64,000 nt of DNA, from NCBI GenBank assembly GCA_025175895.1, contig CM045989.1, positions 24,917,928 to 24,981,927 of the forward strand, written 5' to 3'. A program made the translations under genes and the position numbers. Source of the DNA: Wurfbainia villosa. Lineage: Eukaryota; Streptophyta; Magnoliopsida; Zingiberales; Zingiberaceae. Below, piece by piece: positions 12,025 through 22,976 of the stretch (positions are counted from its first letter, which is position 1; each line of letters opens with the position of its first letter). The notes below the pieces were generated by a model, which made no database searches, was not told the DNA's origin, and worked only from the letters and a program-made list of their open reading frames with translations.

Positions 12025-12520
12025 ATGACACGGACGATGACTACCATGACTCGTCGTGATGTGTCACGAAACCGATTAAGGGAAGCTATTGAAGAGATAG
12101 TCTATAAACCAGATGGTGGGGTCATCGGACACATGAGAAGGCTCGATGGTCTTTTTAGGAGACTCGAGCGGCAGGAGTTTCATCGGACAATTATAGGATA
12201 TGGGCCTTGGTCCGCTCCCGCCAAATGAGTTCATGGTAGTGCACATCACGTGTGGGGCGTTATGAAGGGCGGATAACGATGAGGAGTTGTCTGAATCTGG
12301 AGCACAAGGTTCAAGAGAAGCCTGTGGTAGAGAATCCGGTGGTAGCTGGCCGCGAGAGGAAGGAGGAGGGTTCTGTAAACAGTCAACTTATTGGCCAGTT
12401 GAAGACCACCCTAGTGAGGCCAAGGAAGATAGGACTAAAAATAATTACAATCGCACTAGGGTTTGTCCTAGTGGGAGTCATAATGAACTATCTTCTCAAA
12501 TAGTTTCTGTGGTAAATTAG
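12025..12520 (+). pseudogene. Element D gag remnant
   Basis: Codons 12025-12228 give an Arg-rich peptide (TRRDVSRNRLREAIEEI), which stands where gag begins in this lineage. Codons 12287-12520 in another frame are hydrophilic (SESGAQGSREAC). I cannot align these in detail and no zinc knuckle is visible, so the assignment rests on position. Confidence 0.4.
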
Positions 12521-12591
12521 AAATAAGGAATGTTATATTTTAACATTTTTCCTTCTGGTCGGAAAATATGAATAAGAGATATGAATAAGAG

Positions 12592-13935
12592 ATGATAAGT
12601 CATTTACTTTTTGAAATGGATAATGAGTTCATTGCCTGGGATGTGTATGGTATAATTGAACAATGTTGGGTAGACTGGAACGTACGAATAAGGAGTGGAA
12701 ACAAAATGGCCGCTTTGATGCCCTTATCAATGCTATCGCAGCCCCTGAAAAGGGATATAATGAATTACGGAATAGAGATTATTTCTGGACAGCTTTTCAC
12801 CATGGCTATAGCGCCGACGTTGTTCGACGATATATTGGGAAAGCAAGATGGTGATTCTGACATCCAGAAAATCAAACAGGAAGTCCGGGAAGGAAGGGAT
12901 AATGGATTCCGCATCGCCAACGGCGGAGTATTATACTTCCAGGACCGCCTATGCATTCCGAACGATCCGGAATTATGGAAGAAGATACTCGAGGAATCCC
13001 ACGGAACACCTTATACCATGCATCCTGGATCTAACAAAATGTATCATGACTTAAGGGATAAATTTTGGTGGTCCGACATGAAAAGGGATGTGGCTCAGTA
13101 CGTCAGCACTTGTCTGACCTGCCAGAAGGTGAAGGCAGAACACCAGAAACCTGGGGGATTACTGCAGCCGATACAGATTCCAGAGTGGAAATGGGAAGAA
13201 ATATCTATGGATTTTATCTCGGGATTGCCCAAGACAACAAATGGTTACGATGCTATATGGGTAATCATAGATCGGTTGACAAAGTCTGCCCATTTCCTGG
13301 CAATTAAGATGACCTATTCGGTCGAGCAGCTAGCTCAATTATATGTCAAAGAAATTATCAAATTACATGGAGTGCCTAAGGCTATTATTTCTGACCGTGA
13401 TGGCCGTTTTACCTCCCATTTCTGGGAATGTGTTCAGAAGGCTCTTGGCACTAAGTTGAGATTCAAGATCGCTGCTTTCATCCTCGCATCGATCGAGTAA
13501 AGAGTGAACCAGGTGCTGGAAGATATGTTGCGGCTTGTGCCCTAGACTTTAAGGGGCTGGTGCGATATTTGTGCTTGGCAGAATTTGCTTACAACAAATA
13601 GCTACTGTGCTACTATTGGAATGGCACCATATGAAGCTCAGACGGAGGAGATGCAGTCTCCTATCCGCTGGTACGAGGGTGGTGAAAGGAGGGAAATGGG
13701 TTTTCGGGCCGATATTGACAATACCACCCGCACTATATACGTAATATCCGTCGAGAATCAAAATCGCCAGAGCCAACAAAAGAGTTATGCGGATATGCGC
13801 GAGACGTTAGAATTCAAAGTCGGGACCTCGTATTCTCAAAGTGACTATGAAGGAGTGATGAGATTCGGAAGGAAGGGTAAATCAATCCACGCTTACGAGG
13901 ACCGTATCCGATATTGCAAAGAGTGGGCAAGGTAG
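12592..13935 (+). pseudogene. Element D integrase, broken
   Basis: One frame from 12592. The first part is a poor match to the RNase H-integrase linker. Then come the zinc finger (HGTPYTMHPG, with CLTCQKVKAEH), the catalytic core with first Asp in ISMDFISGLP and second Asp in SDRDGRF, and LGTKL. TAA at 13498-13500 stops the frame near the place of the third catalytic Glu. RVNQVLEDML follows in the same frame, then stops near 13545, then NSYCATIGMAPYEA and the core C-terminal region RQSQQKSYAD ... GVMRFGRKGK. Integrase would insert the cDNA. RT and RNase H, which should precede it, are deleted. Confidence 0.85.
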
Positions 13936-13959
13936 CTTACAGTGTCGAGTCGCCACAAG

Positions 13960-14238
13960 AGATGTCGGCTATACACACGTGTTCCATGTCTCTGGGCTCA
14001 CGAAATGCTTATCCAGTGTGGACCAAGTGATCGAGCCACAAACTGTACCAGTTCAAGAGGACCTGAGTATGAAAAGTCGGCCTATCCAGATACTAGACCG
14101 AGAAGTCAAGAGGCTAAGGAACAAAGAGGTGCCCTTAGTAAAGGTCCTGTGGCAGAATCAGCGATACGAGGAAGCTACAGGAAGCGAGAGGAGGACATGA
14201 AGCGAAGTACCAGAATTGTTTTAAGTTTCGAGGACTAA
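13960..14238 (+). pseudogene. Element D integrase tail and chromodomain
   Basis: In the frame of 13979, VFHVSGLTKC is the conserved end of the integrase tail (usually VFHVSMLRKY). It is followed by a chromodomain-like stretch QILDREVKRLRNKEVPLVKVLW and then QRYEEAT. This type of domain guides chromovirus insertion to heterochromatin. A frameshift near 13940 separates it from the integrase core frame, and another near 14190 affects the last codons. Confidence 0.82.
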
Positions 14239-14259
14239 ACTTTTACAAGGTATGAGGGA

Positions 14260-17200
14260 TTATGCGCTTTGTAAAAAGTCTCCAGCAATTTTATGAGGAT
14301 TTTTGGCTTTACGATAATGGGCTTTATGGGGGTTTTCCGAAAATAAAAGGAAATAGCCAAAAAGAGATGCAAGGCCTAGGAATTGAACCCCAAACCTCTA
14401 GAGATAGCCAAGCCCTATAGATGCACCCCCTAACCATAAGCCCAATAGGATTACATCATTAAGAGAAGAGGGGAATTATAGATAAGGGTGATGAGGGTAA
14501 ATGAAGGGGCATGGAAAAGAAAAGAGGAACTTCCCTTCCTCCCTTTATAAAGAAGAAGGAAGTTCCCATTTGGCCACTTCTTCCTCTCCTCTTCATCCTC
14601 ACCGAAACCACCTTGCTCCCCCTCTCCATTTGCACCTTTGGCTGAAATCCCTCCAAGCAAGAAGAAGGCTAGGGTTGGCTTCCATTAGGTCATCTTCCAA
14701 CTAAAAAGCAAAGCGAAGGATGTAAGATTTCCTCACCTGCAGTATATTAGTTTTGTAGGATGAATTACATGAAAGAATAAGAGTTTGGAGCTTCATATGT
14801 TCAGCCAACTAATGTCTTGGGATAGGATTCATGGAATATGCTATTAGGGAAACCTTTTATATGTTGTATGCTCCAAGTAGGGATCCTTAGGTAACAAAAG
14901 TCCAAGGGTTTTAACCCTATATGTTTCGGCCACGAAGGGTTTAGGGTTAGGGTTTCATGAAGAGCTCCCCCTTATGAAGTTAGGTTATGATATATGCCTA
15001 CATGAATAGATTTAGGTGATAAAAATCCAAAGATCTTAACCCTACAAGTTTCGGCCAAACCATGAAATCAGGGTTAGGGTTGCATGAAAATATTTCTAAG
15101 GATACTATGATAGGTTATAAGGCTTCATGAATGAATTTTAGGGGACAAACCCAAGCTTGAGCCCCTCACAAGTTTCGGCCAACCCATGAAATTAGGGTTA
15201 GGGTTGCATGAAAATATTTCTAAGGATACTATGATAGGTTATAAGGCTTCATGAATGAATTTTAGGGGACAAACCCAAGCTTGAGCCCCTCACAAGTTTC
15301 GGCCAACCCATGAAATTAGGGTTAGGGTTGCATGAAAATATTTCTAATGGTGCTATGATAGGTTATAAGGCTTCATGAATGAGTTTTAGGGGACAAACCC
15401 AAGCTTGAGCCCTTCACAAGTTTCGGCCAACCAAGGAAACTAGGGTTAGGGTTGCAAGAAAAAGGCTTCTAAGGGAACTAGGGGATGTTGTATGCCTCAT
15501 GTAGGAGTTTTAGGTGATGAACATGCTTTGTGATTAATATGCCATGAATATGCCAAAGAAATAGGCTTCATGTTATGATGTAACGTGCCATGAAATATGC
15601 TTAGGTGATGAACATGTTTTTTTATGATTTAATATGCCATGAATATGCCTAGGAAACATGCTACATGTTATGATGTAATGTGCCATGAAATATGCTTAGG
15701 TGATGAACATGTTTTTATGATTTAATATGCCTTGAATATGCCTAAGAAACATGCTACATGTTTATGGTGTAATGTGCCACGCAATATGCTTGTGTGATGA
15801 ACATGTTTATACTTTATGACCCCTTTAGGGTACTCTTATGTTATGAATGCATGTGTCCTTATGATAAGATGGAGATGCTTCCCTTTCAAGTAGGGATCAA
15901 GAGCTCTCCTTATGATAAGATGGAGATGCTTCCCTTTCAAGTAGGGATCAAGAGTTCTCCTTAAGATAAGATAAAGTGGAGATGCTTCCCTTTCAAGTAG
16001 GGATCAAGAGCTCTACTTATGACAAGATAAGATTAAGATGCTTCCCTTTTTATGTTGGGGATCAAGAGCATTCTTTATACTATGACAAGAAAAGAAAGGA
16101 ATTAAGTATTTTACTTTGTAAGAGGTTAAGTACTCGACCCATCAGGTGGTCGTTAATCAAATCCATAGGGACATAAGAAGACGTAAGAGGTCTTGCCCTG
16201 GTAAGATGTCTTGCTCTGGTAGGTCTGGTGGCTCGCTACCCCAGCCTATTAGGGAACGCGCATTATGTGGTACTTAACCTGGGGCCCCCCAAACAAGTTA
16301 TGATGATATTGAAGTATCTATATGTATATGTTTTGAAAAGAAAAGACTTTTATGAAATTGTGTATGCTTGTGTTAAAGATTATGAATGCTTACGAACTCA
16401 TCCTTTATGCATTTTAGATGCTATGAAGTTATGATGCTTGCAGTAGTTTAAGAATACTTGTGATTTTGTGCCTTATGCATGTTTAGGATTTATGCCATTA
16501 TAAATGTTTATGCTCAAGTTAAAAAAATGCTTATGAGTATGTCCTTTATGCATTTTAGATGCTATGAAGTTATGATGCTTACAGTAGTTTAAGAATGCTT
16601 GTGATTATGTACCTTATGCATGTTTAGGATTTATATCATTATAAATGTTTATGCTCAAGTTAAAAAAAAAATGCTTATGAGTATGTCCTTTATGCATTTT
16701 AGATGCTATGAAGTTATGATGCTTATAGTAGTTTAAGAATTCTTGTGATTATGTACCTTATGCATGTTTAGGATTTATATCATTATAAATGTTTATGCTC
16801 AAGTTAAAAATGCTTATGATTATGTCCTTTATGCATGTTAGACTCTATGAAGTTATGATGCTTGCAGTAGTTTAAGAATACTTGTGATTTTGTGCCTTAT
16901 GCATGTCTAGGATTTATGTCATTATAAATGTTTATGCTCAAGTTAAAAATGCTTATGATTATGTTCTTGAAGCATGTTAGATTTTACTAAGTTATAATGC
17001 TTATAGTAAGAACATTTGGGGTTTATGTACTTCCTGCATGTCTAAGATTTATATCATGAATGCTTATGTTTAGATTATGCCCTGCTTGGTGTTAATTATG
17101 CTTAGCATGCTGATGTAAACTCTATGCCATGCTTAGGTTTCATTACATGGTATGTTGTTGATTAGTGTTACTATGGAATACTTAGGCCATTTATGCTAGC

Positions 17201-17750
17201 ATGCTTATGTTTCTAATTGCTTGATGAAGTTCGTGTTTTTTTGTGAGTAGGCAAGAATCTTACTAAGCTTTATGCTTATAGTTTATGTTGTCCATATACT
17301 GCAGATCAAGGAAACCTGAACTAGAGGAGGTAGCAGGAAGGGCCCAATGTGTGTGATAGTGGCATGGTGGAGAAAGACCCTACTACTATCTGCTTATATA
17401 TATATGCTCAATTAACAACTTAAGACCTTGCTTCTGCTTATAAGACTTGTGAATTATTAGTACCATGTTGGATATTGCTTAGTTATGTTATTGTTCAATT
17501 ACTTAAGAAAGTTGATATGATAGAATTCACGAATGGATCCTTATGATGGGCATGTTATGAAATGAGATAAGATATGGTAACATGCTAACTATGAATAAGA
17601 TAGGTGATGCATGTAGAAAAGAAGGTTTATGCCATGATAACATGTTTAAGTAAATGGTGAAATGATCCATGTGTATTATGTTTTAAAAGAAAAAAAAAGA
17701 AAGGGGTAAAAGTAGCGCCGCCCTGAGAGCAGATAAGGGCGGGCGTTACA
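14260..17750 (+). repeat. Element D 3' LTR
   Basis: About 3.49 kb, ending TTACA at 17750. Its first bases (ttatgcgcttt) are altered from TGTAATGCCCG. It is about 330 bases longer than the 5' LTR, mostly because it has three 124-bp units at 15049-15420 where the 5' LTR has one, and one extra unit of about 53-55 bp near 15865-15965. Confidence 0.88.
15049..15420 (+). repeat. Three 124-bp tandem units in D 3' LTR
   Basis: tttcggcc recurs at 15049, 15173, 15297 and 15421, exact 124-base spacing. Each unit carries TTAGGGTTAGGGTTGCATG or a one-base variant. Confidence 0.9.
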
Positions 17751-18686
17751 TAGGTCTAGGCTAAGGGTGGTCTAGCAAGTATGGGGGAACCATACTTGGG
17801 CTAAAATCTCATGTTTGAGGTGTGCCAGTCAACTGGTGCCATATGACAGTCGATTGGGGTGAGTCAACTAGGGTTTGACTGCGGGAAGTGTCCCAATTAT
17901 CGACTGCCAGAGGTGGGCAGTCGACTGCTGGACCGAGCAGTCGACTGATCTTGTGATCAGTCGACTAGTGCTCGATTTTTCGGGCACAGAATGGAGTCTG
18001 ACTCGACTGCTAGGGTTAGCAGTCGAGTGGAGGCTCGACCAGTCGACTGATGGTCATGATCAGTCGACTGATCATGGATCCGTTGGATTTTTCCACCGTG
18101 GATCTAGCCGTTGTCTCATGACAACAGTGTCATCAGTCGACTAATGGTCCCGATCAGTTGACTGATCGGTGTTTTCCAACACAGGTTAAAGATTTAAATG
18201 GAGCTCGTAAAGGAGGAAAAAGCCAACGATTTCTTGGACATTCTTGAGGCAATTTGCTGTTGCAAATCATGGTCTTCAATCACCGTTCAAGTGATCAACA
18301 AGCAAGCAATCCAAAGGCATTTGTAAAGTGTTTTCTTTACTTGTATTGCATTGTATTTCATATTATTTGCTTGTTGTATTTAGTTTATTGTTGTAAACTA
18401 TTGTAAGGGATTTCTCCGCCTTCGACTTGTGTCGAGAAGGATTTATTGATTAGTGGTTGCGTGTGCATCACTAGAGCTCGTTGAGCTCAACCGTGGAGTA
18501 GGAACCTTGAGGTTCCGAACCACGTTAAACAATTGTGTTTGCGTGTTTGTCTTGTTTTTCATTATTACTATTATTATTATTCCGCTGCTCATAACGAGTT
18601 TTGTAGAGACGAATGCTAACGAATTCCATCGACGCATAGCACGACGCTATTCACCCCCCCCTCTAGCGTTCCAACGATCCCCTATA
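17751..18686 (+). repeat. Element C 3' LTR, second part
   Basis: Resumes at the duplicated taggt and runs to CCCTATA at 18686. Carries a dense group of CAGTCGACTG-type palindromes (17826-18165) and about 117 bases (18399-18535) missing from C's 5' LTR. Confidence 0.87.
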
Positions 18687-19599
18687 GGCTTTACTCTCTT
18701 CCTTCGAGAAGCATTACTATGTGGGAGCAATGTGAGCAGAAGTTCCTGAATAAATACTTCCCAGCAAACAAGACTGCCCACATGCGTCACCTTATCACAA
18801 GCTTCCGTCAGAAGGAAGGGGAGTCACTTTTTGAAGCTTGGGATCGCTACAAGGGTTACTCTACCAATGTCCCCACAACAGATTGGAAAGGTGGCTGGTA
18901 ATCCACATCTTCTACAATGGGATCGCGTATGCCACAAAGATGTCTCTGGATTCTTTTGCAGGAGGAGCACTTATGAATAAGACCATAGAGGAAGCAAAAG
19001 AGCTAATAGAAGAGGTGGCCCAGAACCACCATCAATGAGCTTCCGAGCGTGGTCACCCAGCTCCTGCAACAGGATGATATGCTGTCAACTCTGTTGACCA
19101 ACTAACAGTGAGGATGGATGCACTCGACAGATGGTTTGACTCTTTAAATCCTGCATCTGCATGTGCGACCATTGATTCTAGAGAAAGAGCATCATCATAT
19201 CAGGAAGACCACTATGGAGGGCAGGGAACCTCAGAAGAGCAGATTGAGCATGTTTATGCGGTTGGAGACTATAATCAAAGGCCAAACAACCCATACTCCA
19301 GTACCTACAATCTCGGATGGAGGAATCACCCAAATTTCTCCTATAAGATTAACTCGAGGAACTTCTAACCATCGAGAGGGTATGGGCAACAGCAGGGCAA
19401 TGGGCAGTAGAATCAACAGAAGTCTAGACTGGAACTTATGATGGAAGACTTCATTGCTACTCAAACTAAGGCCAATGCAGAATTTCGTCGCCAACATCAT
19501 AAATCTGAGGAGTCACTCAAAGACTTGAAGGTCACTGTCGATGTTCTTGTAAGTCACACAAAGATGTTGGAGACACAAGTGGCCTAGATAGCCCTATCC
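18687..19599 (+). pseudogene. Element B gag, C-terminal part
   Basis: Reads MWEQCEQKFL, then FFP-like KYFPANKTAHMR and GESLFEAWDRYK, the retrotransposon gag core of Athila/Tat elements. A frameshift near 18890 leads to VIHIFYNGIA and GGALMNKTIEEAKELIEE. The same frame continues to the protease with stops at 19036, 19366, 19408-19410 and 19585-19587; the last two are TAG where CAG (Gln) is expected. Confidence 0.85.
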
Positions 19600-20277
19600 G
19601 TGTCGCAACCTATGAAGAACTCTCCACTACTACCCGAGCCGAGTCAAGCTAAAGAGGAAGGAGTATACAATGAGGGAGTGGGGCAGAGTAGTAGATTCGC
19701 CAAGGGGTGTGCAGCCATGATTTCCACCCTACCTGACCAAGCTGAAATTGAAGATAAGATTCCACCACAGCTTGAGGACCCCGGTGAATTTGTTATCCAT
19801 TGCTCGATTTATGGGGAAAGCTTCGATGAAGCACTGTGTGACTTGGGGTCATCAGTAAGTGTGATGCCCTATGCATACTATCTGAAGATGGGACTGAATG
19901 GGCTCCAACCAACGAATCTTGGTATTCGTATGTAGGACGATTCAGTCAAGGAACCCGTCGGCTTGCTAGCACATGTGCCTGTGGTTGTCGAGAACTTCGT
20001 GATCCATATAGATTTCATTATACTTGACACAAGACCAAATCCCCAGAATCCCATCATTTTGGGAAGACCCTTTCTGGTGACTGCGGGGGCGTGCATAAAC
20101 GTAAAGGCACACCAGATCTCCTTGGAGGTAGATGGGGAGAACATCCTCTTTAGTCTATCCGAGAGTAGAGTGCCCTTCATAGACAACTTCACTTTCAGCA
20201 AGGTAAAGCCGAGTCCACCAGAGGTAGATTCCGAGATGGATGAATGGAGGTTCACTGAACCTCCAGAGCCAAGTTGA
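19600..20277 (+). pseudogene. Element B aspartic protease
   Basis: Within 19600-19935, LEDPGEFVIHCSI and EALCDLGSSVSVMP contain the retropepsin-like active-site motif D81-L-G-S. After TAG 19933-19935 the same frame gives HIDFIILDTR and NPIILGRPFLVTAGA, the second conserved block of Athila/Tat protease. It ends EPPEPS and a stop at 20275-20277. In complete relatives RT follows at once; here the next bases are the post-integrase spacer, so the deletion is sharp. Confidence 0.88.
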
Positions 20278-20751
20278 TAATGGAGTTAGGTCAAGCTAAA
20301 CGACCTTAAACAAAGTGCTTCTTGGGAGGCTACCCAAGTTTAGTTTTTAAGTTTTTGTTTAATTGTATTGCATGCTTTTAGGTTAATTTGAACTTTGATT
20401 TCCATTTCATTCAGCACTAGGACCAGAAAAGAACTTTGCTAGGTAAAAATAAATCAATTTTTAGCTTAAACGGCGAAGCGTGTGAGAAAACTCAGATCGT
20501 TGTGAACAAAAGGAGAAGAAAAGGGGACACACGGCCTGGTTGTGTGTTTTCCCATGGTCGTGCCCGACCAACCCAAGGCGCACATGTCCTAGCCATGTGT
20601 TTTCACGTGGTCGTGTTGCGCGAGTTTAAAAAGGGCACGCCGTGTGTTTTCGCCCCATTTGCGATGTGTGTTTTGATTTTTCTTCCCCTAGCCATGTGGA
20701 TCCTTCTTCCCCACCACTTTCAAACCTTCAAGGAAGCCAAAAGAAGCAAGG
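20278..20751 (+). other. Element B spacer between pol remnant and env-like ORF
   Basis: Begins with the stretch GTCAAGCTAAACGACCTTAA and GGGAGGCTACCCAAGTT, which in Athila elements lies after integrase. From 20520 to 20650 it repeats the CACACGGCC/GTGTGTTTTC motif also found in the LTRs. No coding is claimed, although an open frame spans 20436-20843. Confidence 0.6.
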
Positions 20752-22277
20752 ATGAGGAGGACCAAGCAAGTGGTATCTCGATCCGGTGCTTCAGAGCGAC
20801 AAGGAAGGAGAATCGATGCCCCTCAAGCTCCGGAGGAAGGTAATACCCTACCAACCCTTATTTTTTGCAACAATGAGCATAGAGATAGATATAACATGCT
20901 TTCTACTCATAAAATCACTGCAACTAGGTATCTCGATGAAGACTTACTAGAATCCCTAGGGTTGTTGGGTGACATTCAAGCCCTATTTGCAAAAATAGGG
21001 AGGGGAGAGATAATGGGGATAAGACACCCAACCTACCCTAGGATAGTTTTAGAGTTTTTAAGTTCTTTAGAAGATGAAGTTTTAACGGGTAGAGAGAGCG
21101 AAGAGGGTAGGATTACCTTTAGAATATTTAACATTCAGCATGAATGACCACTATACCAATGGAACTCATGCTTTGGCTTGCCGAGTGGGGGAGAGAAAAG
21201 AACCCCTATTGGGTTTAACTCTTGGATATTTTGGACCGAGTTGACAGGGGAGCACGCTTACGACCCTTCTAGACCTAAAGCGTCGCGCCTCCAAAACCCC
21301 ATTTTTCGATACCTCCACTGCATCATGGTTAGTACTATATTTGATTATGGGGAGAGTGACAGTGTAGTAAGAGCTAGCAAGCTTCTTTGCCTCTGGGACA
21401 TGCTACAAGAAAGGAGTAGCATTGATGTAGGGTCCCACTTCATCAGACACTTAGTGAAGATGGGCAAAGCAGCGAGAGGAGAGATTAATGTGGGAGGCCT
21501 ACTTGCCCACATTTGCCATAGGATGGGGTACGATTACACTGCATTAGAGAGTATAGAGTAGAGCCCTAGGATCGACCTAGGAGTGTGTATGGCGATGAAG
21601 ATGATTGTAAGAGAGGAACACTCCTTATGCTTTGTAAGGAAAAACCTGACGACCATCAGGCTCCCGACCCCCGATCGTACCACCATCACCACATGCGCCA
21701 ACTGGTGCTTAGACCTGATAGTGGAGTCCCCTCCATCCACATCAGCGCCCATCTCTCCCCCTTTACATCACTCTCCCTCCAGTCCACACATGCATAGGAG
21801 CCCACCTAGTCCACATCGACACGAGCTTGCACCTACACCACCACCGTTTTCTACTTTTGAGCAGGATGCAGGTACATCGGCCTATGATTTTTTCGGAGTT
21901 CCGATCGTGCCTCGACGATATATACACCGAGAAGCAGACACAGAGGCAGCGATGGGAGGAGCAGAGTGCCTACACGTAGGCAGAGTTTCTGGGCGTACTT
22001 TCAGTGAGCCGAGGAGTTCTACGATGAGGCCCACATTTACTTCTAGGAGGAGGCTTCTCGTAGCCAGGATGAGGCCACTTACCGCCAGGAGATGAGGTAG
22101 CACATGCATGCCCAGCAGGCATAGTGGGCCCGGGAGGAGGAGCACCGAGCAGCCGCTGCATCCACCAGCTCTCAGATCAACCACATGCACATGTGGTATC
22201 AGCACCTCAGCAGTAGGTTCTCCCAGGATCCCGAGATGCCAAGGCTACCAGACTTTTCACCTCATCCACCATATTAG
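20752..22277 (+). pseudogene. Element B ATHILA-type env-like ORF
   Basis: ATG at 20752 (MRRTKQVVSRSG) in one frame to about 22095, with in-frame stops TGA 21145-21147 and TAG 21559-21561. Recognisable blocks are RYLDEDLLESLGL, YPRIVLEFLSSLE and GSHFIRHLVKMGKAA followed by GGLLAHICHRMGYD. These resemble the plant ATHILA ORF-1 family, the third ORF of Athila elements. The C-terminal part is Pro/Ser/His-rich. A frameshift between 21950 and 22040 moves the end to another frame (RSQDEATYRQEM ... RLPDFSPHPPY, stop 22275-22277) with three TAG stops at glutamine-like positions. Function of this protein is unknown; an envelope role is not shown. Confidence 0.8.
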
Positions 22278-22976
22278 AGGTATGCTTTCATTTAAGTCTG
22301 GCGGGCACCCCAAGTTTTATTTTATTTTGTTTCTAGCAGTAGTTTCTTTCCTGATGTTTTCATTTTATATAACATTCATTTATTCATGCATTAGATGTCT
22401 AGTTTCTTTTAGCACTTAGTTTTTAATACCTATATGCTGCCTCAGTAGTATTTGTAAACGTTTTCTTCATGAGTTGTTTCCATGGGTAGCTTAACTTCAT
22501 TTACCTCGTGATATTTTATTTTATTTGCTTTAAATGAATGTTCTAGACTTACACTGGTTAGTTTTTATTTTACACATACACATGACAAACTCTCTGAAAG
22601 GGAGAGTCTAGTACATACCTAGTTATGATTCATCTCAGTAGTCTAGTTCTTTGGAATCCATAGGTGACTCTAGATTTAGCATTTTAGTTACTGGAGATGC
22701 TCGGATTGTGTAAGCCCATTCAAAAAAATCAAAATCCCAGTGAACCGAAAAGAAAAGTAAAAAAAAGAGAGAGAGAGAAAAAGAAATGAAAAAATAAAAG
22801 TAAGAAAAAAAAAGAGATTATGAGGGATAAAAAAACACTTAACGTGGGTGGAAATGGTTAGGTGCCCCTTTGAGACCGAGTTAGGTTACTGGGGAAACAC
22901 CTGCCAATTTCTCTCAATACCGAGTACGCCTTTGAGACTTTGTGCTAGATCTAGGAAACGACCCTCACTTTGGGCA
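22278..22976 (+). other. Element B 3' non-coding region with purine tract
   Basis: T-rich at first, then at 22725-22840 about 100 nearly uninterrupted purines (GAAAAG, GAGAGAGAGAG and A-runs). No gene. Ends at gggca (22972-22976), the target of the solo LTR. Confidence 0.6.

Larger units (their letters stand above)
8327..17750 (+). mobile_element. Element D: Tekay/Del-type chromodomain Ty3/gypsy element, internally deleted
   Basis: Starts TGTAATGCCCG and ends GGGCGTTACA, the typical ends of this lineage, with taggt duplicated at 8322-8326 and 17751-17755. LTRs are very long (3.16 and 3.49 kb), while only about 2.8 kb lies between them. The internal part has a PBS, a short gag piece, integrase with zinc finger, and a C-terminal chromodomain. 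Protease, RT and RNase H are missing. It is the deepest insertion in the nest (in C, in B, in A). Confidence 0.9.
2494..18686 (+). mobile_element. Element C: gag-only Ty1/copia-type element, interrupted by D
   Basis: Target duplication gcctt (2489-2493) and ggctt (18687-18691), one mismatch. LTRs start TATTGGTGC/TGTTGGTGC and end CTACA/CTATA. Without D and one copy of D's target duplication it is about 6.76 kb: LTR, PBS, gag with two zinc knuckles, a basic tail, about 1.85 kb of non-coding DNA, PPT, LTR. No protease, RT, RNase H or integrase is present. The same layout in A indicates a defined non-autonomous family rather than one chance deletion. Confidence 0.85.

Noticed and set aside
20436..20843. 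ORF MLGKNKSIFSL... upstream of the env-like ORF as a separate gene.
   Set aside because: Runs through the CACACGGCC palindromes and overlaps the better-supported 20752 start in another frame.
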